A stretch of 64,000 nt of DNA from Paragordius varius (lineage: Eukaryota > Nematomorpha): assembly GCA_964247055.1 (NCBI GenBank), contig OZ176055.1, positions 6,944,001-7,008,000 of the forward strand. Direction: 5' to 3'. Numbering within the stretch: position 1 is the first letter of the stretch; every line of letters begins with the position of its first letter. The notes beneath the pieces were generated by a model. That model was not told the origin of the DNA and ran no database searches. It saw only the letters and a list, made by a program, of their open reading frames with translations. Both the position numbers and the translations under genes were made by a program. Positions 23,523-34,003 of this stretch are shown in pieces.

Positions 23523-25739
23523 ATGCCTATTCAGGAAAAAAGAAAATTATATCAATGCGAAAAGTATTATTTGGGAGATGATTTGATTCCATGGAGTTCC
23601 ATCGATAGTTATGATATCTTATAAATCTCTAGCTACCTCAGATACTAAATCCCTTTTCAAAATATTTCCTGACATAAATCAAAAAGTGTATTTTTTTAAG
23701 GGTGACATAACATCTCTCGAAATCGATTGCATAGCGAATGCAGCCAATAAAACTCTTTTAGGAGGTGGAGGTGTTGATGGTGCAATTCACCGAGCAGCCG
23801 GTCCAGAACTTAAAGAAGAATGCGCTACTCTTGGTGGTTGTGAAACAGGTGATGCTAAAATAACAGGCGGTTATGCCTTACCAGCTAAGTGGGTCATTCA
23901 TACGGTCGGTCCTCAAGGCGAACACCCGGAAAAACTTGCCCAGTGTTATCAAAATTGCTTAAAGTAATTTTTTTAAACCCAGACGATTTATTGATTTAAA
24001 TTTTTATTTGCTTAAATTAATCTTACTTATACAACTTGTATTTTCATACAGGGTACGTTCCCTATCATCAATCCTCCTTAAATAAACGCTATTTTAAAAA
24101 CTAATTATTTTATGCCGAAATTATGCTCTTTTTATAAATTGAAAATATGGTCTAGCTTTAAGTTATAGGGTAGAATTTCTTAAATTGAACTTTAACTATA
24201 ATTGCATTAATAATCGACTGTTACCGCCGGCTTTTAAAATAATTGTTCTAAACTTTTAATACAAAATTGTAACCGATTAAAATTAACAAAAAATAATGTT
24301 TGAAGTAATGTTAAAATCGTATATTTATTATTGTTGTTAATTCAACTTAAACGGCCAATCTTATTTTTTTTAGTCTAATTAACTTCTTGTATTTATGAAT
24401 GATATTGTAATTATATGCGATCATATCGGTTATCATGCTTTGACCGTCTATTTTAAACCTACCCCAACATGTGGGTATCATGAGCCAAAAAAATAAAAAT
24501 AGATCTCTTAACTATTTTTAGACATATATTAGTAAAATAAGATTATTTGATATAAAAAATGAATAATAATTCAGATTTTCCGTAAAATTTATTTTTGTTT
24601 AAAAAAGTGTTATGTGCGGGTATGTCACATTTTATAAATGATACATATTATGTTTACATTATAAATTTAACATATTTTATACTAATTAAATATTTTAATT
24701 AAAAAAGTTTGAATTTACTCTATAGGGTATTATATAGTTCTTTTGACACATATTTGCTATAATTTTTAAGGTTTGCTTCTTAGTATGAAATGATTTATTT
24801 CCTATTATTTGGATTTTTTAATTAAAATTTAATAATATATAAATACCAAATATTAACATGTATATATAATTACATTCTTAATTATATAATAATGGATTTA
24901 TTGTTTCCCAAAAAATAAAGGTAGTTAATTATTTATTCAAATATATATATTTATTTATGGATAACAAATATAGGAAAAACGAAATTTATAGCACGGCGCG
25001 TTTTTATCTTATATAGTTATCGAGCTTTAATATACAATCAAATTTAAAATTATATAGACAAAATGCATGTACAATTCAAATATTATTTATTTAAAGAAAT
25101 TATACTGTTTTAAAACATTGATTTTTTCCCATAAAAACTATTTATGATCACGCTTTTGAATTACATAATATTGAGTTTATTTTTGCAACACAAATTGGTG
25201 ATTTACATTAACAAAAATTAAGGATTAAAAAGTATGGTTACTGTTTTTTAGATTTTAATTCTATTTTTGTCTGTATAATTATAATTTTTAATGTATTTTT
25301 ACACCTCATATTATTATCATCAAAGCATTTTCGAGATTAAAGGCAGCTGAATTTGAGATAGGTTGATATTTTTTTATCAATTGTTTCTGTTTTCCGTATC
25401 TTTTATTTTTAATTTGCCCTCAGTAAGGTCGTCATTTATATTACTGAGCCAGATATAATAATGTTTACTTATATATATATATATATATATATCTTTTTTG
25501 TTTTTCATAATAGTTTAATGCGAAATAAAAATCTCAAATCAATTGCATTTCCATGCATATCTACCGGAGTTTATGGATATCCCAATGAAAAGGCCTGTCA
25601 AGTTGCACTTAACACAGTACGACTTTGGATGGAAACGGATCGGGGTTACATGGATGTCGATAACGTTATTTTTTGTCTCTTTCTTCCAATCGATGTTGAG
25701 GCCTACGCGAAAAATATGCCCATATATTTTCCGAAATAA
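23523..25739 (+). CDS. MACROD: MacroD-type macrodomain protein (mono-ADP-ribosyl hydrolase), two exons
   Basis: The macrodomain fold binds ADP-ribose, and MacroD members remove mono-ADP-ribose from acidic residues and hydrolyse O-acetyl-ADP-ribose. The macrodomain exon runs 23611-23963 and the second exon 25514-25739, joined across a 1550-bp GT/AG intron in matching phase (192 aa from the Met at 23611). Ligand-loop motifs counted from that Met: NAAN 43-46, [15 protein letters not shown] from 51, [18 protein letters not shown], and [12 protein letters not shown] about 130-141. The end IYFPK matches the family's HYFP terminus. Just upstream, 23523-23607 encodes a MacroD-like N-terminus ([19 protein letters not shown], like family RRKEYLRDYIPL) but in a different frame from the macrodomain. 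Either translation begins at 23611, or there is a real or assembly frameshift near 23607-23625. The domain itself looks intact. Confidence 0.85.
23964..25513 (+). other. Intron of the macrodomain gene
   Basis: A 1.55-kb AT-rich intron. It contains a fragment (about 25225-25310) of MITE family B, recognisable by 'aaaaagtatggtt' and 'tttgtctgtataatt', and a short TA run near 25470-25490 close to the acceptor. Confidence 0.6.
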
Positions 25740-26129
25740 ACAAAATTCATTTTCAAAACAAAATTCATTTTCACATATTGTACATTGTTTGTATAAATTG
25801 AATATATTATTATAGTCACAAATTTTAGATTATTTGGAATATATACTTTAAATAATTATACCTGATAAAAGTTTAATAGATAAATTTCATTATTATTGAA
25901 ATGTATTTTTTAAGAAAATTTGCTGTTGGAGCTATGAAAAGCTTTCAATTAATGTTAATTTATTTAAGTAGCCTATGACAACCTTTCAATTGAATGATTT
26001 TTTATTTGCAATATTTTTTTAAATAATCAATATATTAAAAAACGGAAATGTTGACTCTCACCATTTTAAGAATATTGAAATATATATAAAATATTCTTAC
26101 ATGTCTGGATGCGCAGTTTATAATTGATT
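25740..26129. other. Macrodomain gene 3' flank
   Basis: AT-rich 3' UTR and spacer. An AATAAA overlaps the stop codon (25735-25740), too close to be the likely poly(A) signal. Nothing else was recognised. Confidence 0.4.
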
Positions 26130-28080
26130 CATTTATTTGAATCGGCGTCTCAGTTACGCGCCATCTCCAGTAAAATTACTTTTTTTGGGAAAAATTCATA
26201 AAACTGTTTTTTAAAAACCATTTTTTCGAGAAAATATGTGAAAATACATATGACATTAATGGTTCTACATATATTTCTTATAATATAGTAAAGATCCTTT
26301 TTTTAAATTAGCTCTGAGTTTAGACCCAGCCCATATAAAGTATTAAGCAGTCCCGAAAAAAGTATCGATCCAAATCAATTATTGGCATCATACATTTCAT
26401 TGATTCGCTAATTATGATTGGGCCTTTTTTAAAAAGTCCCTAGCCCTCTCTCGGAAAGTACAAAATGGGTGTTTTGACGCTTTCTAAAAAACGTGTGTAG
26501 GATTATTTATGTATAATAAATGGTGTTTTATTATTTATAATTGCGCGTGCGAGCCACTTTTTTAAATTAGCCCTACAGTCCACAAGAATCTTGTCTACCA
26601 GCTTTGAGAAAAACAGATAAACCCATTTTTTATTCACTTAAGAATGCTCTAAATATTGTCGAGTATTTTAGAATCAGTCCCACCCTTAAATAAACGTTTT
26701 ATACAAAAAACTTACGTAAGAATATTATAAAATTATACAAGACTGATCATAATATTCAAGGTCGTAGTAATTTCTCTTATAAAATATTATAAGTTAGCGC
26801 TTTTTCTAATTAGACCCTCAGCTCACCCTTACCGTTTTTAAAAAGTAGCGTTTACTTGGCCTAAGAATTATTTTTTAAAGCAATTTATGGAAAACACATC
26901 TAACCATATGAATTACTAATGGCCTTATGTATATCCCTTATTTCCTCGTAGATTATAGTCCAGCATCCTGAATTAGGTACCAGATAGTATCCCAACCTAA
27001 ATTTCACTCCTCAAATACTCCAGGAAGACGCCTATTTAAAATCAAGTATGACCATTTACATTTCTTTCTCAATATGCGAATAGTCAGATGAAATTTTTGG
27101 AAAATTGATTCTTTAATTTTAACTAAATCCCAGCACCGCGACATGTGGTTTAACGCAATTTCTGGGAAACTAAGCCCTGTATCATAGAGTCGACCTTTTG
27201 TAAATTATCTTTTGAAATTATCCTCATTTGTTAAATTATGTCTTTTGCCTAAAAACTGAGTTTTTAAAAGAAAATAATTAATATTTTTGAAAAAATATGA
27301 AAGATGAATTAAATAAGGTGCTTCCAAACAAAAACAGTGGCGTACCGAGCATTTGCGGCGCCCGGGGCATTAAACTTTTATGGCGCCCCTACCCCCTTTT
27401 TTTAAAATAATAAAACAATTTGGTAAAAAAAAATACAAACGTTGTAACTTAAACACCATAGATAAGACAGCACAGTCAAATAAATTTTAAATCCATTAAA
27501 TATATACTAAATTTATTCAATGGTACTAATTAGGTGAATAATAGAGTATATATTATAGGGATTATTACCTAAATTGCTGAAAAATCTCATTTGAAAGTTC
27601 TTATAATTTTTGCATAATTAAAATTTAATTTTAAAAAATCATTTAGGCGCCCCTAAATAACGGCGCCCGGGGCATGATGCACCCCCTTGCCCCTCCCTCG
27701 GTACGCCCCTGAACAAAAATATCGAGTACTATATTAAAATTATGGCTTCATACAATAGAATAAGCCCACTGTATCTATACCACCTATAAAACATATTTTA
27801 GGCAAAAACATCCATTGACAGTCGCTAAAATAAAGTCTTCGACACTAGCCATAAAATTCTAGCTATTTTAAAATATTACCCTTATCCGGAAACATATAAA
27901 TTTTCGCAAAACGTGTAGGCCCAATCAATACAATAAATAATAGGTCTATTTTTTAAATGCGCCTATTGTAACCCACTTTTGCACAAGCAATTATCAAAAG
28001 TTGCAAGATTATATGAATACCCTAAATATCTGTTCGATAGTTTTGATATTAAATTAAAATAAAATTTTAAGCGCATTTGT
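26130..28080. repeat. Decayed array related to the Helitron tandem repeat
   Basis: Phrases characteristic of the 12-13.7 kb repeat recur in diverged form. Near 26490-26575: 'aaacgtgtgtagga...aattgcgcgtgcgagccacttttttaaattagccctac'. Near 26300: 'tttaaattagctctgag...acccagccc'. Near 26790: 'gcgctttttctaattagaccctcag'. Near 27905: 'aaaacgtgtaggcccaatcaa...aataggtct'. Spacing of roughly 200-250 bp suggests old tandem monomers. A MITE (27335-27711) interrupts it. Boundaries are approximate. Confidence 0.55.
27335..27711. mobile_element. hAT MITE with 8-bp target duplication
   Basis: The ends are CAGTGGCGTACCGAGC (left) and CAGGGGCGTACCGAGG (right, reverse complement). Identical 8-bp sequences aacaaaaa flank it at 27327-27334 and 27712-27719. 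Subterminal GC-rich blocks (gcggcgcccggggcat and its partner) contrast with an AT-rich core of about 270 bp. It is non-autonomous. Confidence 0.88.
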
Positions 28081-28839
28081 ATAATAGCATTAAATTGAAA
28101 TGAAAAAAATGAAGGATGATACATTTATTTTATAACTTATATACTTTTCGAATTTATTATATTTCGACTAATCACGGCGACGCGTGACAGGTTTTGAATA
28201 GTTATATGAAATAAATATAATTTTAAAAAATTAGTAACATGGTTAGCTTTTTTCAGGATCCTACGATTACACCGTTTTACATGTGATTTGATGCATGTTG
28301 TAACGATATTTGCATTCTTGATTTTTACCTTAAAATAGAAAATATAACAAGGAAAATTTAATTAAACCGAAATGGCAAATTCAGGCAAACCTGTGGTAAT
28401 AAAACTGTAATTTTAAATTATCATTCAGAAACTCTAATGCATATATGTAAAATATGTATTACCATTTATATTGAATTTATTTAAAAAACTATTTTTATTT
28501 TATATAGGTCATGAGATCCTTAAAACGTTGTTTAATAAATATTTGGGTCCGATTGGCAAATTCCTTTTTTACACTTTACTGATACGAAATATCAATAAAA
28601 ATTATTTTGTTTATATTTTCCTGTGTAAATTTGTAACAAAAGTGTTTGATCCCCATAAAGATAAATATCGCGCAAAAATAATATTATATATCGTTAATCT
28701 AAAAAAAGGATTAGTAATTATTTGCCATAACGATTAGCGCAGTATTAATAATCCATAGTTTTTTTAAATTTGCTGTATGGTAACATATATTCAATACATA
28801 ATGATCTTTTCAAGTAATATAACACAGGGCCAATTTTTA
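28081..28839. other. Intergenic spacer
   Basis: AT-rich DNA. An 88-codon open frame at 28471-28737 is hydrophobic and Phe/Lys/Ile-rich, as expected from chance frames at this base composition. I do not support it as a gene. Confidence 0.4.
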
Positions 28840-29416
28840 GTTTTTAGTAATGTGACCAGATATTTTGAACTTGGACGCAGTACAAAATTAAAACATATTT
28901 TGCCTGTTTTTACACCATCGGTGGGATATATTTCAAAGTTTCCACAAAAAATATCCTGATGATATGTATATATTCTGATAGGAAAATATCAGGATTATAG
29001 TGGTGCTTTTGGTTTTAACCTTTACGAATTATTAAAGATATTTACACTTTTGTAGCAGGTGCTCCGTATAATTGCAAAAGGTGCGCAATTTTTTCAAATA
29101 TATTTTTTGGTGAAAGCTAAATGCTTAATTTCAAACAATATCACTAAAATATAACATAAACTACATATAGCAAAAAATAGTTTTAAAAATTTTAGATGTG
29201 GGCTCTGCACCAAATTTTTTGGCTTTTTTAAAATGGACTGTTGCAAAAATCCGACATTGTGCTCTATTTTTACATATATACTAAATTTTGATATTAACCA
29301 AATATATTTTTCAAAAAATATACACTTTCAAAAATTTAATTTTATCAAAATTTTGTTTAAGCGTAGTATTTCATATTATTTTTAACATGATGGAAACAAT
29401 ATAAACGGTTGAGATG

Positions 29417-29710
29417 TGTTATGCACATCTGAAAGATATACTTTATTTTTATAATATTTTTCTGTGTTATATGCAAATGTGAAATACATACTTTGGTTAT
29501 ATATCATAACTTTCACCGTTATTTGAATTGTATTATTTTTTATATTTTTTGTGTTATATGTAAATATATAACCTTTATTACTTGAAATTTTATTGATATA
29601 ATGCAAATCATGGACAGTTAAAATTGCTATATATACACCTTAAAAAACCAAATAAATAATTCAGTTCATTTCACATTTCTTATATTATCTCTTTATTTTA
29701 AAAGATAACA
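29417..29710 (+). repeat. 5' LTR
   Basis: 294 bp beginning TGTTATGC and ending AAGATAACA. It contains a TATA-like 'ctatatatacacc' and an AATAAA-type signal near its 3' half, placed as in other LTRs. Confidence 0.92.
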
Positions 29711-29777
29711 TTGGTGGCCAAGACGAGTACCGAACTAAGCTAGTGCTAGTGGAGGTCTTACTGATACCCAATCGAAC

Positions 29778-32700
29778 ATGACAACGCCAATCAATCTCGC
29801 TAACCTATGCATCGAAAAATATAATGATAATATTAAGTTTGAGGAATACGTTGAGTATATGACAAATGTTATGGAGGCAAAAGATATCCCGGTAACAGAA
29901 CAAGCCCTCAAAACAACCTTGCTTGCGTATGGAGGTCTAATGGTGGTACGCAAAATCAACCAACGACTCTATCCGAAAAAGATAAAAGATGCAGAATGGA
30001 CCGAGATAATGGCAACGGGTTTAAAGGTATTCAATCCCACAAAGTCGAAATTCCAAAGCAGATTTGAGTTTTTTCGACTTGTGCGGAACAACACCGAATC
30101 GTTTACCCAATTTCTAGAACGGGTAAAAATCGCAGCCGAAGAGGCAAAATTTAAGGATTCAATAGAGGAACGGATTCGGGATGCCTTCGTCATTGGGTTA
30201 CGGCAACCACAATTGGAAATTGACATACATTCAAGGTATCCCGATGCCGAGATCAACGGACAACCCGTGCCTCTAGAAACGATAGTGGATCTCGCACTAG
30301 CACACGAGGCTGCCAGGGCTGGCCTTCATAACAATAATGATAATACTAATTATAACAATGGTAATAATTTAAATCGATTACAACACACCAATAATAATAA
30401 TAAGGCCATGCGTTCACGACAGCCAACAGCAAAACCCCTAACACATTCGTGCAATCGTTGTGGTAATAGCCATGGACCAAACAAATGTCCTGCCTGGAAC
30501 CGCAATTGCAATAAATGCGGAAAACCTCATCACTTCGCAAAAATGTGTAGATCAAAAAACACTGCCAAAAATTTGTTCAACCGCCAGATCCATAGAAAAG
30601 CAATGCCAACCTCACCATGGACCGTAAAAATAATGATAAACAACACAGAACAAACGTTTATCTATGATACTGGAGCTGACATTAGTGTTATCAGCTTTGA
30701 CACCTGGAAACAAGTTGGCAAGCCAAATATTAGACCCATACCGCCAGTAAAAGCCTACAATAATAGCATAGTACCTCTACTGGGCGTAACAACAGTCACA
30801 GTGCAAATCAATGGGCAAAACTTGGGGAACGCAGAATGTTGTGTATTGAAAGAAAAAATGTCAAAGGCACCGCTTATTTGTGGCTTGGATTGGATCACGA
30901 GATTTAACATCGACATTCCTAAAGTACGAATTAACTTTCTTAAACTTGATAAAATTATTGAAAATTTCCCTAATCTATTTAAAGAGGAATTAGGTTGTTA
31001 CATAGAGCCAGTTACAATTCATATAGCACCCAATGCCTCCCCCAAAGTTTGGCCTTGCCGCCGAGTACCGTTTCCCCTAAGAGCAAAAGTTGAAAATGAA
31101 TTACTAAGATTACAAAAGTTAGACATTCTGGAGCCTATAGATCCCAACCTTACACCTCTGACATGGGCCACGCCCACCGTTAATGTGCTCAAAGCGAATG
31201 GAGAGGTAAGAATTTGCAGCGATTTCAGAGTTACCATCAACAAGTGGCTCACTGAGGACTCTCATATCATTCCAACGTTTGATGATTTAGTGAGTAAGAT
31301 TGGCGAAGGCCAAGTTTTCACTAAGATTGACTTGAAAGATGCCTATCTACAAATGCCCATAACCAAAGAATCACAAGATCTCTTGACAATTGCGACTCAC
31401 AAAGGATTTTTTCGCTACAAAAGGATGCCTTTCGGACTGTCAACAGCACCAATAATTTTCCAACGAGTCATGGACCAGGTTATAAAAGATTGTCCCGGCA
31501 CTTGTGCATATCTAGATGATGTTTTAGTAACTGGCAAATCTGAAGAGGAACATTTAATAAATCTTAATAATGTTTTAAATCGGTTAGAATTAGCAGGTTT
31601 TAGATTAAGAAAAGATAAAATAAAAATTGGTGAACCTTCAGTAAGTTATCTGGGATTTGAGATAAGTAATAAAGGTATAAGTCCTTGCAAGAATAAAGTA
31701 AAAGCAATCAATGATTTTAAAAAACCTGTGGATAAAAAATCTTTAAGAAGTTTTCTAGGATTTTTGACGTTTCATGAAAGATTTATACCCAAGCTTCAAT
31801 TGATTGTAAGTGACTTACATAGTTTAACAAGTAAGAACGTCAGATGGAACTGGTCGGAAAAACATGAGAATTATTGGAAAGCCGCTAAGGAATTATTAAG
31901 TGAACAAGTATTTTTAACACCATACAATCCGGATAGAAAGTTAGTAATTGAAACCGATGCCTCAGATATAGGGTTTGGATGTATTCTAAGTCATGTTGTA
32001 AATGGTGAAAGGAAACCCATTGCCTATGGTTCAAGAAAATGTAGTACCGCAGAATCGAACTACTCCACGATAGAAAAGGAATTAAAGGCTATTGTTTTTG
32101 CATTAGAAAAGTTCCACAACTTCATTTATGGTAGAAAGTTTGAAATTTTGACAGACCACTTACCACTTGTTATGTTAATAAATAGGGATAGAAATTTGAA
32201 AGAAATTCAAAATGCGAAAGTTTTAAGATGGGTGAACCGTTTGAATGATTATGACTTTGAACTTAGTTATCAGGCGGGTCCCAAAAATAGAGCTGATTAC
32301 TTATCAAGATGTCCCAGTGATGATAATGTCGACACAATCGATAGAGATTACATGGTAACTAGATATCTTAGGTTTCTTAATTGTCATAACGTTCAGTTAA
32401 GTCGCGATGAAATTCGGAGAGAAACGGTTAAAGATAAAATTTTGCAGAAAGTAATTAAGGCGATTCATAACCAAGATTGGAGTGATGTTGAGTTGGCTGG
32501 GTTTACGAATCGGAAGGGAGAGATTTCGTACCAATACGGATTGCTCAGTTTAAACGATCGAATTATCATCCCAGAAAGCTTACAGGCAAATGTGGTCAAT
32601 TACTTACACAGCGGGCACAATAACGTAGAAACAATGAAAGCAATGGCAAGGTTTACCTGTTTTTGGCCAAAATTAGAGAACGATTTGGAAAGAAGATACA

Positions 32701-33698
32701 GTGAGTGTAGTTCATGTCAAGTAAACAAGTCAAGCCTAGTTGAAAATCCGACTTATCAATGGGATCCAAATGCTGCGATATGGGAGCGGTTACACATCGA
32801 TATAGCGGGACCAGTTGACGGGTATTATTGGTTGTTACTGATTGATAGCTCATCAAAATGGTCGGAAGGGTTCATGTTAAAACGGGTTAATTCGGTAAAC
32901 ATATTGCATAAACTCGAGGAAACCTTTGCCAGGTTTGGGTTTCCGAGGACGGTTATTAGTGATAATGCTTCTTATTTTAGTAATTCGTACTTCACATCCA
33001 CTCTAACAAACTTGGGTATTAAACACGTGAGGGTAACCTCCTATCATCCTAAAAGTAATGGGATGGTAGAAAGGTTAGTGGGGACCCTCAAGGGCAAGTA
33101 TAGAAAAATCAAAAATGATAATATTTCACCACAAGAAGCCTTCAATACCACTCTATGGTCGTATCGTAATTCAATACATGCGACTACAAAAGAAACCCCG
33201 TTTCAACTACTCTTCAAACGAGTATCTCAAACACCCCTCACCTGGATCAACACAAAAGCAACAATCTTAGACGCACCCCGTCCACGCCGTGAGTTCTCAA
33301 TAAACCAACCCATAATGATGAGAAACGAACAAAATCCTGGATGGCGAGCCGGCGATGTTGTTGATAGAATGGGTCTCCTTTCGTACAGTGTGTGGGATCA
33401 GGTAAACCAGAAGATTGTCAGAAAGCATGCAGATCAGTTGAAACACGTAGACCTACCGGCCAACTCAACCGCACCAAACAATAGTAATGATAGTAATATA
33501 GACAATAACAATAATAATAATGATAGTAGTATTGATAATAATAACAATAGTAATGACAATAATGATGATAAAATAAATGATAATAATAATGAAAGTAGCA
33601 ATGATAACATTAATAATAATAGTGACAATATCAATGCAAATCCGCACGAGCGTCGTTACCCCGAGAGAATTCGGCGGAAGCCGGTCCGGTTCTCTTAA
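29778..33698 (+). CDS. Gag-Pol polyprotein of the Ty3-type element
   Basis: This is a single 1306-codon frame. The N-terminal third is a gag-like domain. Two CCHC zinc knuckles follow near residues 226-258 (CNRCGNSH... and CNKCGKPHHFAKMC). The aspartic protease carries DTGAD, the reverse transcriptase DLKDAYLQMPI, MPFGLSTAP and YLDDVLV, and RNase H IETDASDIGFG and TDHLPL. The integrase has an HHCC zinc module and a DDE core (HIDIAGP, ISDNASYF, NGMVERLVG). An Asn/Asp-rich low-complexity tail, built from AAT/GAT runs, precedes the C-terminus. In family terms it supplies particle formation, cDNA synthesis and integration. No envelope gene is present. Confidence 0.93.
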   Translation: MTTPINLANLCIEKYNDNIKFEEYVEYMTNVMEAKDIPVTEQALKTTLLAYGGLMVVRKINQRLYPKKIKDAEWTEIMATGLKVFNPTKSKFQSRFEFFRLVRNNTESFTQFLERVKIAAEEAKFKDSIEERIRDAFVIGLRQPQLEIDIHSRYPDAEINGQPVPLETIVDLALAHEAARAGLHNNNDNTNYNNGNNLNRLQHTNNNNKAMRSRQPTAKPLTHSCNRCGNSHGPNKCPAWNRNCNKCGKPHHFAKMCRSKNTAKNLFNRQIHRKAMPTSPWTVKIMINNTEQTFIYDTGADISVISFDTWKQVGKPNIRPIPPVKAYNNSIVPLLGVTTVTVQINGQNLGNAECCVLKEKMSKAPLICGLDWITRFNIDIPKVRINFLKLDKIIENFPNLFKEELGCYIEPVTIHIAPNASPKVWPCRRVPFPLRAKVENELLRLQKLDILEPIDPNLTPLTWATPTVNVLKANGEVRICSDFRVTINKWLTEDSHIIPTFDDLVSKIGEGQVFTKIDLKDAYLQMPITKESQDLLTIATHKGFFRYKRMPFGLSTAPIIFQRVMDQVIKDCPGTCAYLDDVLVTGKSEEEHLINLNNVLNRLELAGFRLRKDKIKIGEPSVSYLGFEISNKGISPCKNKVKAINDFKKPVDKKSLRSFLGFLTFHERFIPKLQLIVSDLHSLTSKNVRWNWSEKHENYWKAAKELLSEQVFLTPYNPDRKLVIETDASDIGFGCILSHVVNGERKPIAYGSRKCSTAESNYSTIEKELKAIVFALEKFHNFIYGRKFEILTDHLPLVMLINRDRNLKEIQNAKVLRWVNRLNDYDFELSYQAGPKNRADYLSRCPSDDNVDTIDRDYMVTRYLRFLNCHNVQLSRDEIRRETVKDKILQKVIKAIHNQDWSDVELAGFTNRKGEISYQYGLLSLNDRIIIPESLQANVVNYLHSGHNNVETMKAMARFTCFWPKLENDLERRYSECSSCQVNKSSLVENPTYQWDPNAAIWERLHIDIAGPVDGYYWLLLIDSSSKWSEGFMLKRVNSVNILHKLEETFARFGFPRTVISDNASYFSNSYFTSTLTNLGIKHVRVTSYHPKSNGMVERLVGTLKGKYRKIKNDNISPQEAFNTTLWSYRNSIHATTKETPFQLLFKRVSQTPLTWINTKATILDAPRPRREFSINQPIMMRNEQNPGWRAGDVVDRMGLLSYSVWDQVNQKIVRKHADQLKHVDLPANSTAPNNSNDSNIDNNNNNNDSSIDNNNNSNDNNDDKINDNNNESSNDNINNNSDNINANPHERRYPERIRRKPVRFS

Positions 33699-33709
33699 GG
33701 GGGAAGTGA
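33697..33709 (+). promoter_or_regulatory. Polypurine tract of the LTR element
   Basis: AAGGGGGAAGTGA directly abuts the 3' LTR, the usual position of the plus-strand priming tract. It overlaps the last bases of the gag-pol stop codon. Confidence 0.8.
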
Positions 33710-34003
33710 TGTTATGCAAATCTGAAAGATATACTTTATTTTTATAATATTTTTCTGTGTTATATGCAAATGTGAAATACATACTTTGGTTATATATCAT
33801 AACTTTCACCGTTATTTGAATTGTATTATTTTTTATATTTTTTGTGTTATATGTAAATATATAACCTTTATTACTTGAAATTTTATTGATATAATGCAAA
33901 TCATGGACAGTTAAAATTGCTATATATACACCTTAAAAAACCAAATAAATAATTCAGTTCATTTCACATTTCTTATATTATCTCTTTATTTTAAAAGATA
34001 ACA
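33710..34003 (+). repeat. 3' LTR
   Basis: 294 bp, nearly identical to the 5' LTR, followed by the target duplication agatg. Confidence 0.92.

Larger units (their letters stand above)
29417..34003 (+). mobile_element. Ty3/gypsy (Metaviridae) LTR retrotransposon, looks whole
   Basis: Two 294-bp LTRs (TGTTATGC...GATAACA) flank a single gag-pol frame, and a 5-bp duplication agatg lies outside (29412-29416 and 34004-34008). The LTRs differ at one site in my reading, so insertion is recent. A purine tract precedes the 3' LTR. The domain order (protease, reverse transcriptase, RNase H, integrase) is that of Metaviridae, and the general style resembles the Mag or K02A2.6-like lineages, though that placement is from memory. 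No breaks are apparent. It sits inside the hAT-like element. Confidence 0.93.

Noticed and set aside
28471-28737. 88-codon open frame after a possible acceptor
   Set aside because: Its composition (Phe, Ile, Lys, Asn, Tyr) is that of random AT-rich DNA, and there is no partner exon or family match.
29735-33899. Minus-strand open frames across the Ty3-type element
   Set aside because: They are shadows of the long plus-strand polyprotein and its LTRs.
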